From the NCBI GenBank assembly GCA_938015595.1, contig CALLPI010000004.1, positions 248,001-312,000 of the forward strand: a stretch of DNA of 64,000 nucleotides, read 5' to 3'. This DNA comes from an uncultured Saprospiraceae bacterium (GTDB lineage: Bacteria; Bacteroidota; Bacteroidia; Chitinophagales; Saprospiraceae). Made by a program: the position numbers and the translations under genes. The notes beneath the pieces are model-generated. The model saw nothing but the letters and a program-made list of their open reading frames with translations. It had not been told where the DNA came from and did not search any database. Of this stretch, positions 9,592-18,692 are shown one piece after another. Every line of letters begins with the position of its first letter. Position 1 is the first letter of the stretch.

Positions 9592-12186
9592 TCACAGTGC
9601 GTAGGCGTACACGCTATCGCCGTAAGTAGTTACTATTATGGAGCGGCCATTTTGATAGAGATCGGCAGCCAAAAAGCGAGTGTGACCAGCCAGGGGGAAG
9701 CCCGGGTATAGGTTGCCGGCGGCATCGTACAAGTAAATTTTGCCAGCAGTTCGGCTTAGCACACCAATGTATTCAGTGGCTGGTGCGCTGGGTAGTTGCA
9801 CGCCAAACACATCGTCCAAAGGAGCGTCTAATGTGCGGCTGAACACCCGCCCGAACTTGTTCCCTTCCCCATAGGCATACAGTGCCAGCTCTTGCGTAGC
9901 AGCTACGGCGTAGTCTTTGCGTTCATCACCCACCGCCGACACAAAGGCCAGGCGTACGTCTTTACCTGCCCCTGCAGGGCAAGCCAGGCGAAAATACTCC
10001 TGCTGCAAACCGACGACATGTACCGTACCGGCACTGTTCATGGCCACTATGCGATTGCTCTTGTCGGATACTTGCCAGTAGGGCGGCGACAAGAATACCC
10101 CCTCCAAAGCGCGGGCTGGCTGGCGCTCGCTGCCGTCGCGGCGGTGTACGCGCAGCACGCCTTTGTCGTTGAGCATAATAAGGTAGTCCTTGTCTTCTTT
10201 GTAGAAATGCACCAACGGAAACCTTACCTTACCGACATTCATCAGGGGGTTCCAGCCAGGCAGCGGCCGCCCTAGCCGGTCAAAGCCATAAAAATTGCCG
10301 TTAGCGCAGGCCACAAAAAAGCCGATTTGCTGCTCGCCGTCAAAATTTACTACTGTGACACCATTGGTTGCTGGCGACTGCAGCGGCAGCGGGAAATTGC
10401 CCACATCGGCGCCTTTCAGATCCAGTAAATATATGTTATGCGCCGTATTCAGCAGCATAGCTGTGCTGCCGTCTGAGTAGTAGTCCATGCGCTGAATGGC
10501 CGATAGCACTGGTCCGTCCAGGACTTTTGACCAGCGTATCTCGCCCGAAGGACCCAGCAAAAACAGGCGGAAGGTTGAATCTTGTACAGCGATAAAAGTT
10601 TGCTGGCTATTCCGGTCTTCCACTGCATACGGTGGGGTGATAGCAGGGGCAGCGAGGAGGGCTTTCCAAGCTACTGTGGCACCCTCTGGTTCGGCCTCCT
10701 GGGGAGTTCGGTACCCTTCCCATTGCAGCAAAGAGTTGCGCTTGTAGCCTTGAATCATCATGCCGCCTAACAGATGAGCCATTTGCTGCGGCAAGTGCGA
10801 GGAAGGCTGTACGAAACTCTTGGCAAGAGCCTCCAGTTGTCTGGCAGGAAGGTAGCACCAGAATGAGCCAGCCGGCGGTAGTTTGGCGCTCTGGAGTGCC
10901 AGCACCTGAGGGTTGCTGGCCAGAGTCTTTCCAGCCACAAAACAGTCAATCCAAACTTCTATAGCTGCCTGCGAAGAAGCAAATACGGCAAAGTTGTCCA
11001 GAAAAACAAAGAAAGGGTTGCTTTCTGGGCCGATGGGCACCAGGTTTTCGCTCATTAGTTGGCGCACCCGAAAGGTTTGATATAGATAGTCTTTGAGCAC
11101 CCCGTCTTTATCGGCCAGTGTGGCGAGACACTGCTCGGCCAAAGCCATATCCTCCACGGGCAAGACCAAAAACCATTCAGACTCCAACCCTGCCCCTTTA
11201 GCCTGCCCTAGTACCAGTACCATTTCGCGTTTTGCCCAGGGGGCAATGTACTTTTTGAAGCGTTGTTGCGCAGTTGGCATCCACTGCGATAGAGCGCCTG
11301 CGCTGGCCCAGGTAATGTTGTCAGGTATCGCTGACAAGTATTGTTCCAAGGGCACGAGCATACGGTCAGTAAGGGCATTCGCCCAATGGTTATATGGGCT
11401 ATATAGCCAAGCACCTGTGAAGCGCTGCGTCTCGCCTTGTGGTTCATGCCAGTCTATGCGCAGCCAAGTGGCTTGATTTTTCCACTCTTTCAGCGCTGCG
11501 ATGCCCTCAGGAGTAGCTACGCTGGCTAGCAATCTCGGCAATTGAGCGGCCTGGAGGTAGAGCCGTTGAGTAGGCTTCGATCTGGTGGCAGGGCCACAGG
11601 GCAATACTCGCCGGAAATCCTTCTGCCTGTCCAGGCTGGTGTTGCGCCACTCCAGGCGGCTAATAGCCTCTTCCACCAACAAGGGCAGCGGTGCAATGAT
11701 GAGCAGATTGCGATAGGCTGCGAGAGCAAAAGACTGCTTGTCGGCAAAATATACGGTGTGAATCAGCCGCCCGTAGTACGTGGAAGTGATGACTCGGCTT
11801 ACTTCGGTGTGAACTAACATTTGCTCCAGCTCGGCGTGGGCGTTTGGGGTGTCGAGTACTACCGAAAATGAGCAGCGGCCGTAGCCCGTAGCATAGATAC
11901 CTGCCAGACAGGCTACTGTTTTTGGCGCCTTCAGTGACCAAATGCGCAATGCGCGTCTCAACAGTGCCGATTCTTTCTGCAGGGCATCCGTGAAGGCAAA
12001 CTCAGACAGCCATGCGCTGGAGTCGGGTGTAAAATACGGCCATTCCAATGCTGCGGGTACATCAGCCGGAAAGGCTGCCCACGGGCTGACGTGCCCCCAG
12101 GGCATTCCTTTGAAATAAACCCACATAAGCGCTGCAGCCAGGGTCGTAGCAATAAATGCTATAAAACGGAGTTTGAATCGCTTCAA
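9592..12186 (-). CDS. DUF3352-like membrane-anchored protein with C-terminal beta-propeller
   Basis: This is an 864-residue protein of unknown function. It has one N-terminal transmembrane helix (about residues 8-25), then a long globular part resembling DUF3352. The last 300 or so residues repeat short beta units such as WSKVLDGPVLSAIQRMDY, GRPLPGWNPLMNVGKVRFPLV and YPGFPLAGHTRF, typical of PQQ-like/FG-GAP propellers. The first codon appears to be TTG (complement of 12184-12186), because the next ATG would cut into the membrane helix. It probably faces the periplasm. I do not recognise a characterised homologue. Confidence 0.7.
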   Translation of the reverse strand: MKRFKLRFIAFIATTLAAALMWVYFKGMPWGHVSPWAAFPADVPAALEWPYFTPDSSAWLSEFAFTDALQKESALLRRALRIWSLKAPKTVACLAGIYATGYGRCSFSVVLDTPNAHAELEQMLVHTEVSRVITSTYYGRLIHTVYFADKQSFALAAYRNLLIIAPLPLLVEEAISRLEWRNTSLDRQKDFRRVLPCGPATRSKPTQRLYLQAAQLPRLLASVATPEGIAALKEWKNQATWLRIDWHEPQGETQRFTGAWLYSPYNHWANALTDRMLVPLEQYLSAIPDNITWASAGALSQWMPTAQQRFKKYIAPWAKREMVLVLGQAKGAGLESEWFLVLPVEDMALAEQCLATLADKDGVLKDYLYQTFRVRQLMSENLVPIGPESNPFFVFLDNFAVFASSQAAIEVWIDCFVAGKTLASNPQVLALQSAKLPPAGSFWCYLPARQLEALAKSFVQPSSHLPQQMAHLLGGMMIQGYKRNSLLQWEGYRTPQEAEPEGATVAWKALLAAPAITPPYAVEDRNSQQTFIAVQDSTFRLFLLGPSGEIRWSKVLDGPVLSAIQRMDYYSDGSTAMLLNTAHNIYLLDLKGADVGNFPLPLQSPATNGVTVVNFDGEQQIGFFVACANGNFYGFDRLGRPLPGWNPLMNVGKVRFPLVHFYKEDKDYLIMLNDKGVLRVHRRDGSERQPARALEGVFLSPPYWQVSDKSNRIVAMNSAGTVHVVGLQQEYFRLACPAGAGKDVRLAFVSAVGDERKDYAVAATQELALYAYGEGNKFGRVFSRTLDAPLDDVFGVQLPSAPATEYIGVLSRTAGKIYLYDAAGNLYPGFPLAGHTRFLAADLYQNGRSIIVTTYGDSVYAYAL

Positions 12187-12239
12187 TGTCTTACTTTTGT
12201 TCGCTTAATCACCACGCAAGATAAACACTTTTTTCTGCT

Positions 12240-12665
12240 ATGAGAAAAATGTTCCTCCGCATTGGCAGCATCCTGGCGTTTTTGGCAGTGGCGCTAGGCG
12301 CGCTGGGTGCGCATGCTCTGAAGGCCATGCTTAGCCCCGAACGCCTGGCCTCCTTTGAAACTGGCGTGCGCTATCACCTCGCTCACGCGCTGGCAGTGTT
12401 GCTATTGGCTACGCTTATCCACTTTGGCAAAAAACGGGGGCTGGTGCTTGCTTGCTGGCTGTTTGTAGCCGGTATTCTGTTGTTTTCCGGGTCTATCTAC
12501 CTACTAACTTTGCAGGACATCCTCACCATCAACCTTAGCTATCTTGGCCCCATCACCCCTGTAGGCGGCATTTTGTTCATGGCTGGCTGGGTCATGGTGT
12601 TCGTGGCCACTTTCCAGAAACCTCAGGTATATCATCAACCCAGGCAGGGCGGTACTTCGTCGTAG
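12240..12665 (+). CDS. DUF423 family inner-membrane protein (YgdD-like)
   Basis: This is a 141-residue protein with four predicted transmembrane helices. Family marks are the N-terminal GALGAHALK, the ETGVRYHLAHALAVL stretch, and the final PITPVGGILFMAGW helix. Its function is unknown in the family. It is transcribed divergently from the DUF3352-like gene, and a TACTTTTG element at 12192-12199 may serve as its -7 box, though no well-spaced TTTG precedes it. Confidence 0.87.
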   Translation: MRKMFLRIGSILAFLAVALGALGAHALKAMLSPERLASFETGVRYHLAHALAVLLLATLIHFGKKRGLVLACWLFVAGILLFSGSIYLLTLQDILTINLSYLGPITPVGGILFMAGWVMVFVATFQKPQVYHQPRQGGTSS

Positions 12666-12819
12666 TAATATACAGATAGGGGGTGGAGTAGGCGAGCTAA
12701 GATGAAGTGCCTTGCACAGCAGGTGGCGAGCATCTCTTCTTCGTCAGTCCTTGAGGCTGTGTCAAAAATAATGATTGAATAGACAAAAGCAGGTAGGGAC
12801 ACTTCTACTCTATCATCGT

Positions 12820-12850
12820 TTTGATTTCCTGTGTAAAGATGCCAACTTTG
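12820..12850 (+). promoter_or_regulatory. Promoter (TTTG-N19-CAACTTTG) abutting the start codon
   Basis: TTTG at 12820-12823, a 19-base spacer and CAACTTTG at 12843-12850 match the Bacteroidota promoter except for C in the first -7 position. The ATG of the next gene is at 12855, only five bases after the -7 box, so transcription would start at or next to the start codon. Confidence 0.5.
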
Positions 12851-12854
12851 CGCC

Positions 12855-14489
12855 ATGCGCGAGTTTCGTTTCCCTGTGACAAACCTCTTGTTGCTGGCTG
12901 CAGCAGTGCATTTGTTGTATCATCGCACCTGGAACGCCGGCTTTGTCACAGATTTCACCGGACTGCAATGGCGCCTGGAAGGGCAGCCTTGGCATGGCTT
13001 CTTGCTGTCTTTTGGCTATCCTGCGTTGGAGCCGTTGCTGCACCTGTTTTTGTATGTATTCTACCGAATATTTGAGGCAGAGGGATTGCCGTGGTACTTA
13101 TTGTTCACTACTATTCACATAGCCAATGCCTGGCTGCTGTACGGCCTGGCGCGCCGCGTGATGGAGTACCTTGAGCTGCCTGATGCGCGCGCGTTGTCAT
13201 TGGCTGCTACCTGGTGTTTTGCACTCTCACCAGTGCATGCCGAGCCTCTGGTATGGCGGGTGTGCCTCAATTTTTTGCTCTCTGGTTTTTTTGTACTGGC
13301 TGTGCTGCACCTGGCCATGAGTTGGCTGCAAACGGGTAAGTGGCCTTATCTATGGAGTACGCTGCTCGGCTCGACGGTAGCTTTGTTTACCTATGAGTAT
13401 GCGCTGGTCATTCCGGCGCTTTGCCTGCTCATGGCAGGATTATTGGCCATGAAGCCTTCTGCCGGCCTACCTCTGCGCAAGCGGCTTGGCCCGCTAGCGC
13501 TGCCGCAGTGGGTTATGATAGCCCTGTACTTCTTACTCAACAAAATAGTGCTGGGGCAATGGATAGGCCATTACGGCCCGGCAGTACACCTGCGTTTCAA
13601 CCTGATCGACATGGCCGCCAACTTTTGGCGCTATGTAGCCAAGCTGTTGCTCTTTGCCCGATATTGGGCTGTACCTGACAAAGAGGCTTTACAAAATTGC
13701 CTGAGCCAGGCGCATGTTGCGCTAGGGCTAAGCCTGGTCTTGCTGTTGGTAGCTGGGATTGTAGCCTGGCGCTACTGGCAGCGCCCAAGTAGGGGGCAAG
13801 CAGCGCTCTTTTGGCTTATTGGCTTTGGTATGGTGCTGGGGCCGGTTATGAACTTGTACTGCAACTACCTGCTGTATGTGGACGGCGACCGCTATGCCTA
13901 CGTGCCGTCGTTGTTTTTCTTTCCGCTGCTGGCCATTTTGCTCGGTCGCCTGGGTACCAAGCCAGCCTTATGGGCCATGACTTTGCTGGCGCTTATATCT
14001 TCCGCTTTGCTGGTGCGCTCCAACCGCTATTGGCGTGAAGGTACGCAGGTGTACTATCAGCTGCTGGAGAACTACCGCTGGCAGGACAGCGCTCATGTCT
14101 TTGTACTCAACCTGCCTGAAAACTACCAGGGGACGCCTATGTTTCGGGATTACTCCGGCGCAGATCTTGCCCTCTATGATGCCTTGTACTATATGGCGCG
14201 TAAGAAACCTGCTGGCACAGTGCGCGAGGTGCTGCAGTACAACATGGTTGCGCCCAATGACGGCGTGAAAGTAGAGGTAGATTCCAGCGGGGTGCTGCAC
14301 GTACAGTTCCAGCAACATGGCAACTGGTGGTGGCGCAGAGGGCTGGGTGCTACGCCGCACCAAATGCCGGAGTACCGCTGCGAACCCAGCGACGGAGCAT
14401 ATCGCCTCTACCTTGATTCCATTCCGCCAGGCAGCTTGTTTCTTTATCAGGTGAGCGGGCGTTGGCACGTCGTGTCGCCAAGCCGTTGA
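12855..14489 (+). CDS. Multispan membrane protein, GT39/TMTC-like glycosyltransferase candidate
   Basis: This is a 544-residue protein with roughly ten hydrophobic helices in the first 400 residues and a soluble C-terminal domain of about 130 residues. The layout (an acidic DFTGLQW loop after helix 1, an HIANAWLLYGLARR segment, and SPVHAEPLVW) recalls the C-type glycosyltransferases of the PMT/TMTC group, which use lipid-linked sugars. The usual first-loop Asp-Asp pair is not complete, so activity is uncertain. There are no TPRs at the C-terminus, unlike TMTC proteins. It stands alone between DUF423 and a long non-coding stretch. Confidence 0.6.
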   Translation: MREFRFPVTNLLLLAAAVHLLYHRTWNAGFVTDFTGLQWRLEGQPWHGFLLSFGYPALEPLLHLFLYVFYRIFEAEGLPWYLLFTTIHIANAWLLYGLARRVMEYLELPDARALSLAATWCFALSPVHAEPLVWRVCLNFLLSGFFVLAVLHLAMSWLQTGKWPYLWSTLLGSTVALFTYEYALVIPALCLLMAGLLAMKPSAGLPLRKRLGPLALPQWVMIALYFLLNKIVLGQWIGHYGPAVHLRFNLIDMAANFWRYVAKLLLFARYWAVPDKEALQNCLSQAHVALGLSLVLLLVAGIVAWRYWQRPSRGQAALFWLIGFGMVLGPVMNLYCNYLLYVDGDRYAYVPSLFFFPLLAILLGRLGTKPALWAMTLLALISSALLVRSNRYWREGTQVYYQLLENYRWQDSAHVFVLNLPENYQGTPMFRDYSGADLALYDALYYMARKKPAGTVREVLQYNMVAPNDGVKVEVDSSGVLHVQFQQHGNWWWRRGLGATPHQMPEYRCEPSDGAYRLYLDSIPPGSLFLYQVSGRWHVVSPSR

Positions 14490-15019
14490 ACGAAAGGCAG
14501 CATAAATCGCAATAGAATGGAGAGGAGTTATGGGGTAGAGGAGGTCAGTAAAAACTTGGAGGGGTTTCATGAACTAGCTCTATGGGGCTAATTTTCACTC
14601 GGTGCTCATTTGACGTTTTCCTGCCCCGGATGACAAATCCGTACCGGATTCCTGGTTTTCAAGCTCTTTCGAGATCCGGTTGCTGCCTTGGAAACCCCTG
14701 AAAGGAGACAGCAAGAAAATCATTTTCCTGGATGAACTGCCCTTAGATGAACATCCCTGGCTCCATGTCTATTACTGCCTTGAAGCATTTCTGGAATATC
14801 CTGAGCCTGAGCCTTCCACAATTTAATTCTGGCGGTGTGTAGCTCTACGGCTTACCGGATGGTTCATCAACCCATTCGCAGTGCTAGCAGGCTATGTAAT
14901 CACATTGCCCGCTGCATTCATTGCCAACGCTGCATTGCGCTCTCGGTCTCTCACACGCTAGCCTCATCAGCATGGATAGGTTGTTTGATTGATGTAGAAC
15001 CAACTGTACTGCCACAGCT
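14490..15019. other. Non-coding stretch with one short coding-like remnant
   Basis: There are 530 bases between the GT-like gene and the convergent minus-strand operon. Apart from the possible ATPase remnant at 14614-14825, I see no RNA gene, repeat or convincing promoter. Short open frames here look random. Confidence 0.5.
14614..14825 (+). pseudogene. Possible remnant of an AAA-type ATPase
   Basis: An open frame without a start codon encodes about 70 residues containing SKKIIFLDELPL, which looks like the Walker B region (KxIxFxDELPW) of the archaeal-type ATPases common in Bacteroidota. This is followed by a degraded helix ending in CLEAFLEY and a stop. No Walker A precedes it. The match is short and could be chance. 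Confidence 0.25.
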
Positions 15020-15394
15020 TCAATTGCTCTGGGTTGGGGTCGCTCCGCTGCTCGGGCGCGGGACAAATAAAAAATTGCTGCCTTGCTCCTGAATGATAAA
15101 CAGGCAGAAGTGCTGCCGGGGATCTTTGTACACTGCCCTGAACTGCGCCACGCGCTGCTCCAACACTACTTGACGTGCCACTAACTCCTCCAGTGTGGAC
15201 GCATATAAGTACCAGCCGGTGGGTTGTAAGTGTGCCAACAATACTCCGATGGGCGCCTCCACACGAGCGGCAACGAAAATGGGATAAGCTGATACTTCGG
15301 CATCTAGTATGGTATCGGCGGCTTGCGCCAAGGTAGGGAAAGCCGGCTGCAGTTCTGTTTGTATTTGGAGAAAAAGGTGGCCGTTGGTTTCCAT
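15020..15394 (-). CDS. Conserved Bacteroidota protein of unknown function
   Basis: This is a 124-residue soluble protein. It has a conserved-looking core: VSAYPIFVAARVE, ASTLEELVARQVV, and FRAVYKDPRQHFCLFII followed by FLFVPR. I recall similar small proteins across Bacteroidota but no assigned function. It starts five bases after the RlmD stop, so it is very likely co-transcribed with rlmD and the upstream TPR-like gene. Confidence 0.7.
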   Translation of the reverse strand: METNGHLFLQIQTELQPAFPTLAQAADTILDAEVSAYPIFVAARVEAPIGVLLAHLQPTGWYLYASTLEELVARQVVLEQRVAQFRAVYKDPRQHFCLFIIQEQGSNFLFVPRPSSGATPTQSN

Positions 15395-15398
15395 ACCT

Positions 15399-16802
15399 TT
15401 ATGGTTTGAGCTGTAAAAGCACTACGTTTTCTACGTGGTGGGTGTGAGGGAACATGTCCACCGGGCGAGAACGAAGTACCTGGTAGCGGGCGGAGAGGAG
15501 CTGAAGGTCGCGGGCCTGTGTAGCGGGGTTGCAACTCACATACACTATACGCGGGGCGGCCAATTGTAGCAGGATGTGCACTACTTTAGGGTGCATACCG
15601 GCGCGGGGCGGGTCGGTGATGAGTACGTCGGGTTTGCCGTGGCAGTTGGCAAAGTCTTCAGTGAGGATATCCTTTACATCGCCGGCGTAAAAGACGCAGT
15701 TGTCTATCTGGTTTAGTGCAGCATTGGCGCGAGCATCGTCAATGGCCGCTGCAATCTCTTCAATCCCTACCACCTGGCGGCATTGGTGCGCCAGGTACAG
15801 AGCTATGCTGCCGATGCCGGTGTAGAGGTCGTATACGTTTTCATGGCCTTGTAGTTGGGCAAATTCAGCTACTGTGTCAAATAGAGCAGCAGCTTGGTGG
15901 CTGTTGGTCTGGAAGAAGGACTTCGGGCCAATGCGAAAGCGCACGTGCCCCAGTTGCTCTTCAATGGCCGGCACACCGTGGTACAGTATCATATCTAGGT
16001 CAAACATGTAGTCGTTGACCTTTTGATTGATGCAGTAGTACACGGAGTGGATCTGAGGAAACTCCTCCAGCACGGCATCAAGGTATTTTTTGATTTTGTC
16101 GGGCGCAGACTCGCCGAAGCTCCATACGGCCATCACTTGCCCCAAGGTGGTGATGCGCAGCATGAGGTTGCGTACGAAGCCCTGGTTGTCGCGGGCATCC
16201 CAGAAGTTGAGCTTCTGGGCTATAGCAATGCGCTTGGCAGCCAGGCGTATGATGTTGGATGGTTCGGGCTGAAGCCAGCAATGCTGAATGTCAATGGCTT
16301 TGTCGAAGGCGCCCGACTGGTGAAAGCCTAGTACATCTTCGAGATTGGAGCCCCCCTGGGCAATTTCTGCTTTGGTGAGCCAACGGCGGTTGCAGAAGGA
16401 AAACTCTAGCTTATTGCGATAGTAGACTGGCTTGCTCGCCCCCAGAATAGGTAAAAACTCGCCCACCTCTAGCTTGCCAATGCGCAGCAAGGCGTTTTCG
16501 GCCATGAGTTGCTTTTGTTGTAATTGGCCAGTGTAGTCCAGATGCTGCCATGAGCAGCCACCGCATTGGTCAAAGTGTTGGCAAAAAGGCTGGATGCGCT
16601 GTGGTGAGGGGTTGCGCAAATTATGGATAAAACCTTGGAAGAAGCCTTTTTTCTTGCTGATGACTTGTACATCGGCCACGTCGCCGGGCACTGCGCCTTC
16701 TACAAAAAAAACACGCCCCTCGGCATCGCGGCCTACACCCCGGCTCTTCTCGGCAATGCTAGTGATGTGAACGGCTTCGGCTATAAAGTCTTTTTTGGCC
16801 AT
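15399..16802 (-). CDS. rlmD: 23S rRNA (uracil-C5)-methyltransferase, RlmD/TrmA family
   Basis: This is a 467-residue SAM-dependent methyltransferase with an N-terminal TRAM domain. The ATG at 16802 gives MAKKDF and the TRAM domain directly; the frame extends upstream to 16871 without a sensible N-terminus. The iron-sulfur cluster Cys are in CQHFDQCGGCSWQH plus a later Cys. The SAM motif is VYDLYTGIGSIALYLA, the catalytic loop is DPPRAGMHPK, and the nucleophile Cys lies in VSCNPATQARD. The family modifies 23S rRNA uridines (1939 or 747), and the exact position cannot be fixed from sequence. It is the middle gene of a probable three-gene operon. Confidence 0.9.
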   Translation of the reverse strand: MAKKDFIAEAVHITSIAEKSRGVGRDAEGRVFFVEGAVPGDVADVQVISKKKGFFQGFIHNLRNPSPQRIQPFCQHFDQCGGCSWQHLDYTGQLQQKQLMAENALLRIGKLEVGEFLPILGASKPVYYRNKLEFSFCNRRWLTKAEIAQGGSNLEDVLGFHQSGAFDKAIDIQHCWLQPEPSNIIRLAAKRIAIAQKLNFWDARDNQGFVRNLMLRITTLGQVMAVWSFGESAPDKIKKYLDAVLEEFPQIHSVYYCINQKVNDYMFDLDMILYHGVPAIEEQLGHVRFRIGPKSFFQTNSHQAAALFDTVAEFAQLQGHENVYDLYTGIGSIALYLAHQCRQVVGIEEIAAAIDDARANAALNQIDNCVFYAGDVKDILTEDFANCHGKPDVLITDPPRAGMHPKVVHILLQLAAPRIVYVSCNPATQARDLQLLSARYQVLRSRPVDMFPHTHHVENVVLLQLKP

Positions 16803-16871
16803 AGAAGTGCAAAAATAGGCACTGACGACCTGATGACAAGCATTAGCACGCGAAAAAGATGGTGTAGCCAT

Positions 16872-18401
16872 TCACTTTCGCCGGGTTATTTTTTTGTTTT
16901 CCAGCGATTCTAGCGCTATTTCCCAAAGATCTTCATAAGGGATGATCTCTACATCGTGCGACTGGCCAGCCATCTCAATCGGCATGGAAAGCAGCATTTG
17001 GCGGTATTTCTCCGCGTGGCGTATCACCGCAGTCTTGTGGAAGCCTTGCATAGGAATGACCAGCAGCATTTTGATAAAGCAGTTGCTGCGGAAGGTATCA
17101 TCTCGGCGAAGGTATCTGGAACAATATTTTTCTATAGCCTCTACGCGATCTATGGCAGTATCGTAGCGCTTGGTGCGAATGAGCGTCAATATCTGAAAAA
17201 TGAGGATGGGAATGTTCATACCGCGTTTGTCGCGCGAGAAGATGGGCATTTCATTGACAAAACGCGCCATGCGAAACCGCGTAAATACAGTATCGTTAGC
17301 CTGTAGTTTTATCTTGTCCATTTCGACTAAATAGAAAAGATAGGCCTCTATGATGCGCCATATTTCGCTGACGGCCTGCGGCAATGACCCGAAGCGCCGG
17401 TGTGCGGTAGTCTTCAGAAAAATCTGGTACGCCTCCTGGTAGCGTCGGGTGTGCATAGATAGGAAGACTAGCAGCTCCTGATACTTAAACCAGTTAAAGG
17501 AGCCTTCGTCCAGCAGGCGCAGACCGCGCTCTGCAGCTGCCTGCCCGCGCTCAAAGTCCTTCAACTGCACATAGCACACCATCTCCTGGTACAGAAATAT
17601 TTGCAGAGGAATTTTAGCCGGGTATTCTTTACACTCAAAGAAATGTATAGCACGCTCACACACCGATATGGTATTGCGATAGTCGTTGATGCTAGTGTAG
17701 ATCAAGTTCTCAATCAGCCTACCGCTCAGGTGGAGCCGGTAGGTGTGGTACGATTCTAGTGCAGGGCGGAGCAGTTCGTAATATTCCTTAGCCTTTTCAT
17801 GTACTTCGCGTTGCGCCATTTTGTTGTTGACAAAACAGCCTACCAGGTCGGTGTACAACGCTTCTGATTGGTTTTCGTAATACAATGTTTTCTCCCAGTG
17901 TTCCGCTTGGGTTTTGTATTGTTCGTACTTTCTGGGTACGCCAGCTATGGAGCCATAGTACAGGCGCAAAGTGCGCATTAAGTCCACTACTATTTCAGTA
18001 AACTCGAATCGGACAGCTTTCTTCAGCAGTTCCTCTGCCAGGCTTACCACATTAACCCAGGCATTACGTCCCATCAGCAGTTTGATAGCGCCCCACTTCT
18101 TGTAGCACTCAAAGTAGGCTTTCTGACGGATATTGTAGGCCGGCAGGCTTAGCTCAACTTGGTATAACTGCTCTATAAGCAATCGGCGGACGCGCTCCTT
18201 GAGCGCGTCGAACTCCGAGCGAGCTGCTTCAGAGGGAAATAACCTGGCTGCCAACTCCGCCTCCTTGTGTAGGCCTTCTTGTGCAACTGCCTTGTACAAA
18301 TTCCACTCCTGAGGATGTTGCACTCGCCAGCGCTCTAGCGCCCCGGAGGCTTTGAGTTTTTTGACTGTTATAATCCCTGTAAGTTCTATAAGCTCTTGCA
18401 T
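16872..18401 (-). CDS. Large alpha-helical (TPR-like) protein of unknown function
   Basis: This is a 509-residue soluble protein made almost entirely of helices, with TPR-like pairs such as QEMVCYVQLKDFERGQAAAERGL and FLSMHTRRYQEAYQIFLKT. There is no signal peptide or enzymatic motif. It is rich in aromatic residues and Lys/Arg. I do not recognise a characterised family; similar paralogous proteins occur in Saprospira-type genomes (recollection). It is expressed from a consensus promoter at 18463-18493 with a long palindrome in the 5' leader. rlmD follows after 69 bases. Confidence 0.7.
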   Translation of the reverse strand: MQELIELTGIITVKKLKASGALERWRVQHPQEWNLYKAVAQEGLHKEAELAARLFPSEAARSEFDALKERVRRLLIEQLYQVELSLPAYNIRQKAYFECYKKWGAIKLLMGRNAWVNVVSLAEELLKKAVRFEFTEIVVDLMRTLRLYYGSIAGVPRKYEQYKTQAEHWEKTLYYENQSEALYTDLVGCFVNNKMAQREVHEKAKEYYELLRPALESYHTYRLHLSGRLIENLIYTSINDYRNTISVCERAIHFFECKEYPAKIPLQIFLYQEMVCYVQLKDFERGQAAAERGLRLLDEGSFNWFKYQELLVFLSMHTRRYQEAYQIFLKTTAHRRFGSLPQAVSEIWRIIEAYLFYLVEMDKIKLQANDTVFTRFRMARFVNEMPIFSRDKRGMNIPILIFQILTLIRTKRYDTAIDRVEAIEKYCSRYLRRDDTFRSNCFIKMLLVIPMQGFHKTAVIRHAEKYRQMLLSMPIEMAGQSHDVEIIPYEDLWEIALESLENKKITRRK

Positions 18402-18417
18402 AAGGTGTTATCCCGCC

Positions 18418-18453
18418 ATTGGAGAGTATGAGTAGCTACTCACACTTTCCAAT
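18418..18453. promoter_or_regulatory. 36-bp near-perfect palindrome in the 5' leader
   Basis: ATTGGAGAGTATGAGTAG (18418-18435) is followed immediately by CTACTCACACTTTCCAAT (18436-18453). The two halves are inverse copies with two mismatches, and the central 14 bases TGAGTAGCTACTCA are perfect. It sits between the predicted transcription start (near 18456) and the ATG at 18401. It could be an operator or a 5'-terminal mRNA hairpin. Confidence 0.7.
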
Positions 18454-18462
18454 AGCTCATTA

Positions 18463-18493
18463 CAAAGATAACACTTTATACATTGTGCTCAAA
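18463..18493 (-). promoter_or_regulatory. Consensus promoter (TTTG-N19-TATCTTTG)
   Basis: On the minus strand, TTTG (complement of 18490-18493), 19 bases, then TATCTTTG (complement of 18463-18470). This is the best match to the Bacteroidota promoter in the window and drives the TPR-like gene and probably rlmD. Confidence 0.75.
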
Positions 18494-18692
18494 GAGAAAT
18501 TAAGCACCTGTAATGTCAATAATGATTACATTTCGGGAGTCATTACAGATTGCTTGTGTAGCGGACAAGGATATTTTGTGCGCGGCGGTGTGCTCGCTGC
18601 GCAAGTGTGTAACTGTATTCATGACCTGTTATGATTTGTTATAAAAGCTTAGAATTCAATGTAAAACTGTTTTTAGCGAGCAAATCTGGTTG

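Noticed and set aside
14490-15019. tRNA or other structured RNA in the gap
   Set aside because: A short GGTTCATCAACC resembles a T-arm, but no acceptor or anticodon stems can be built around it.
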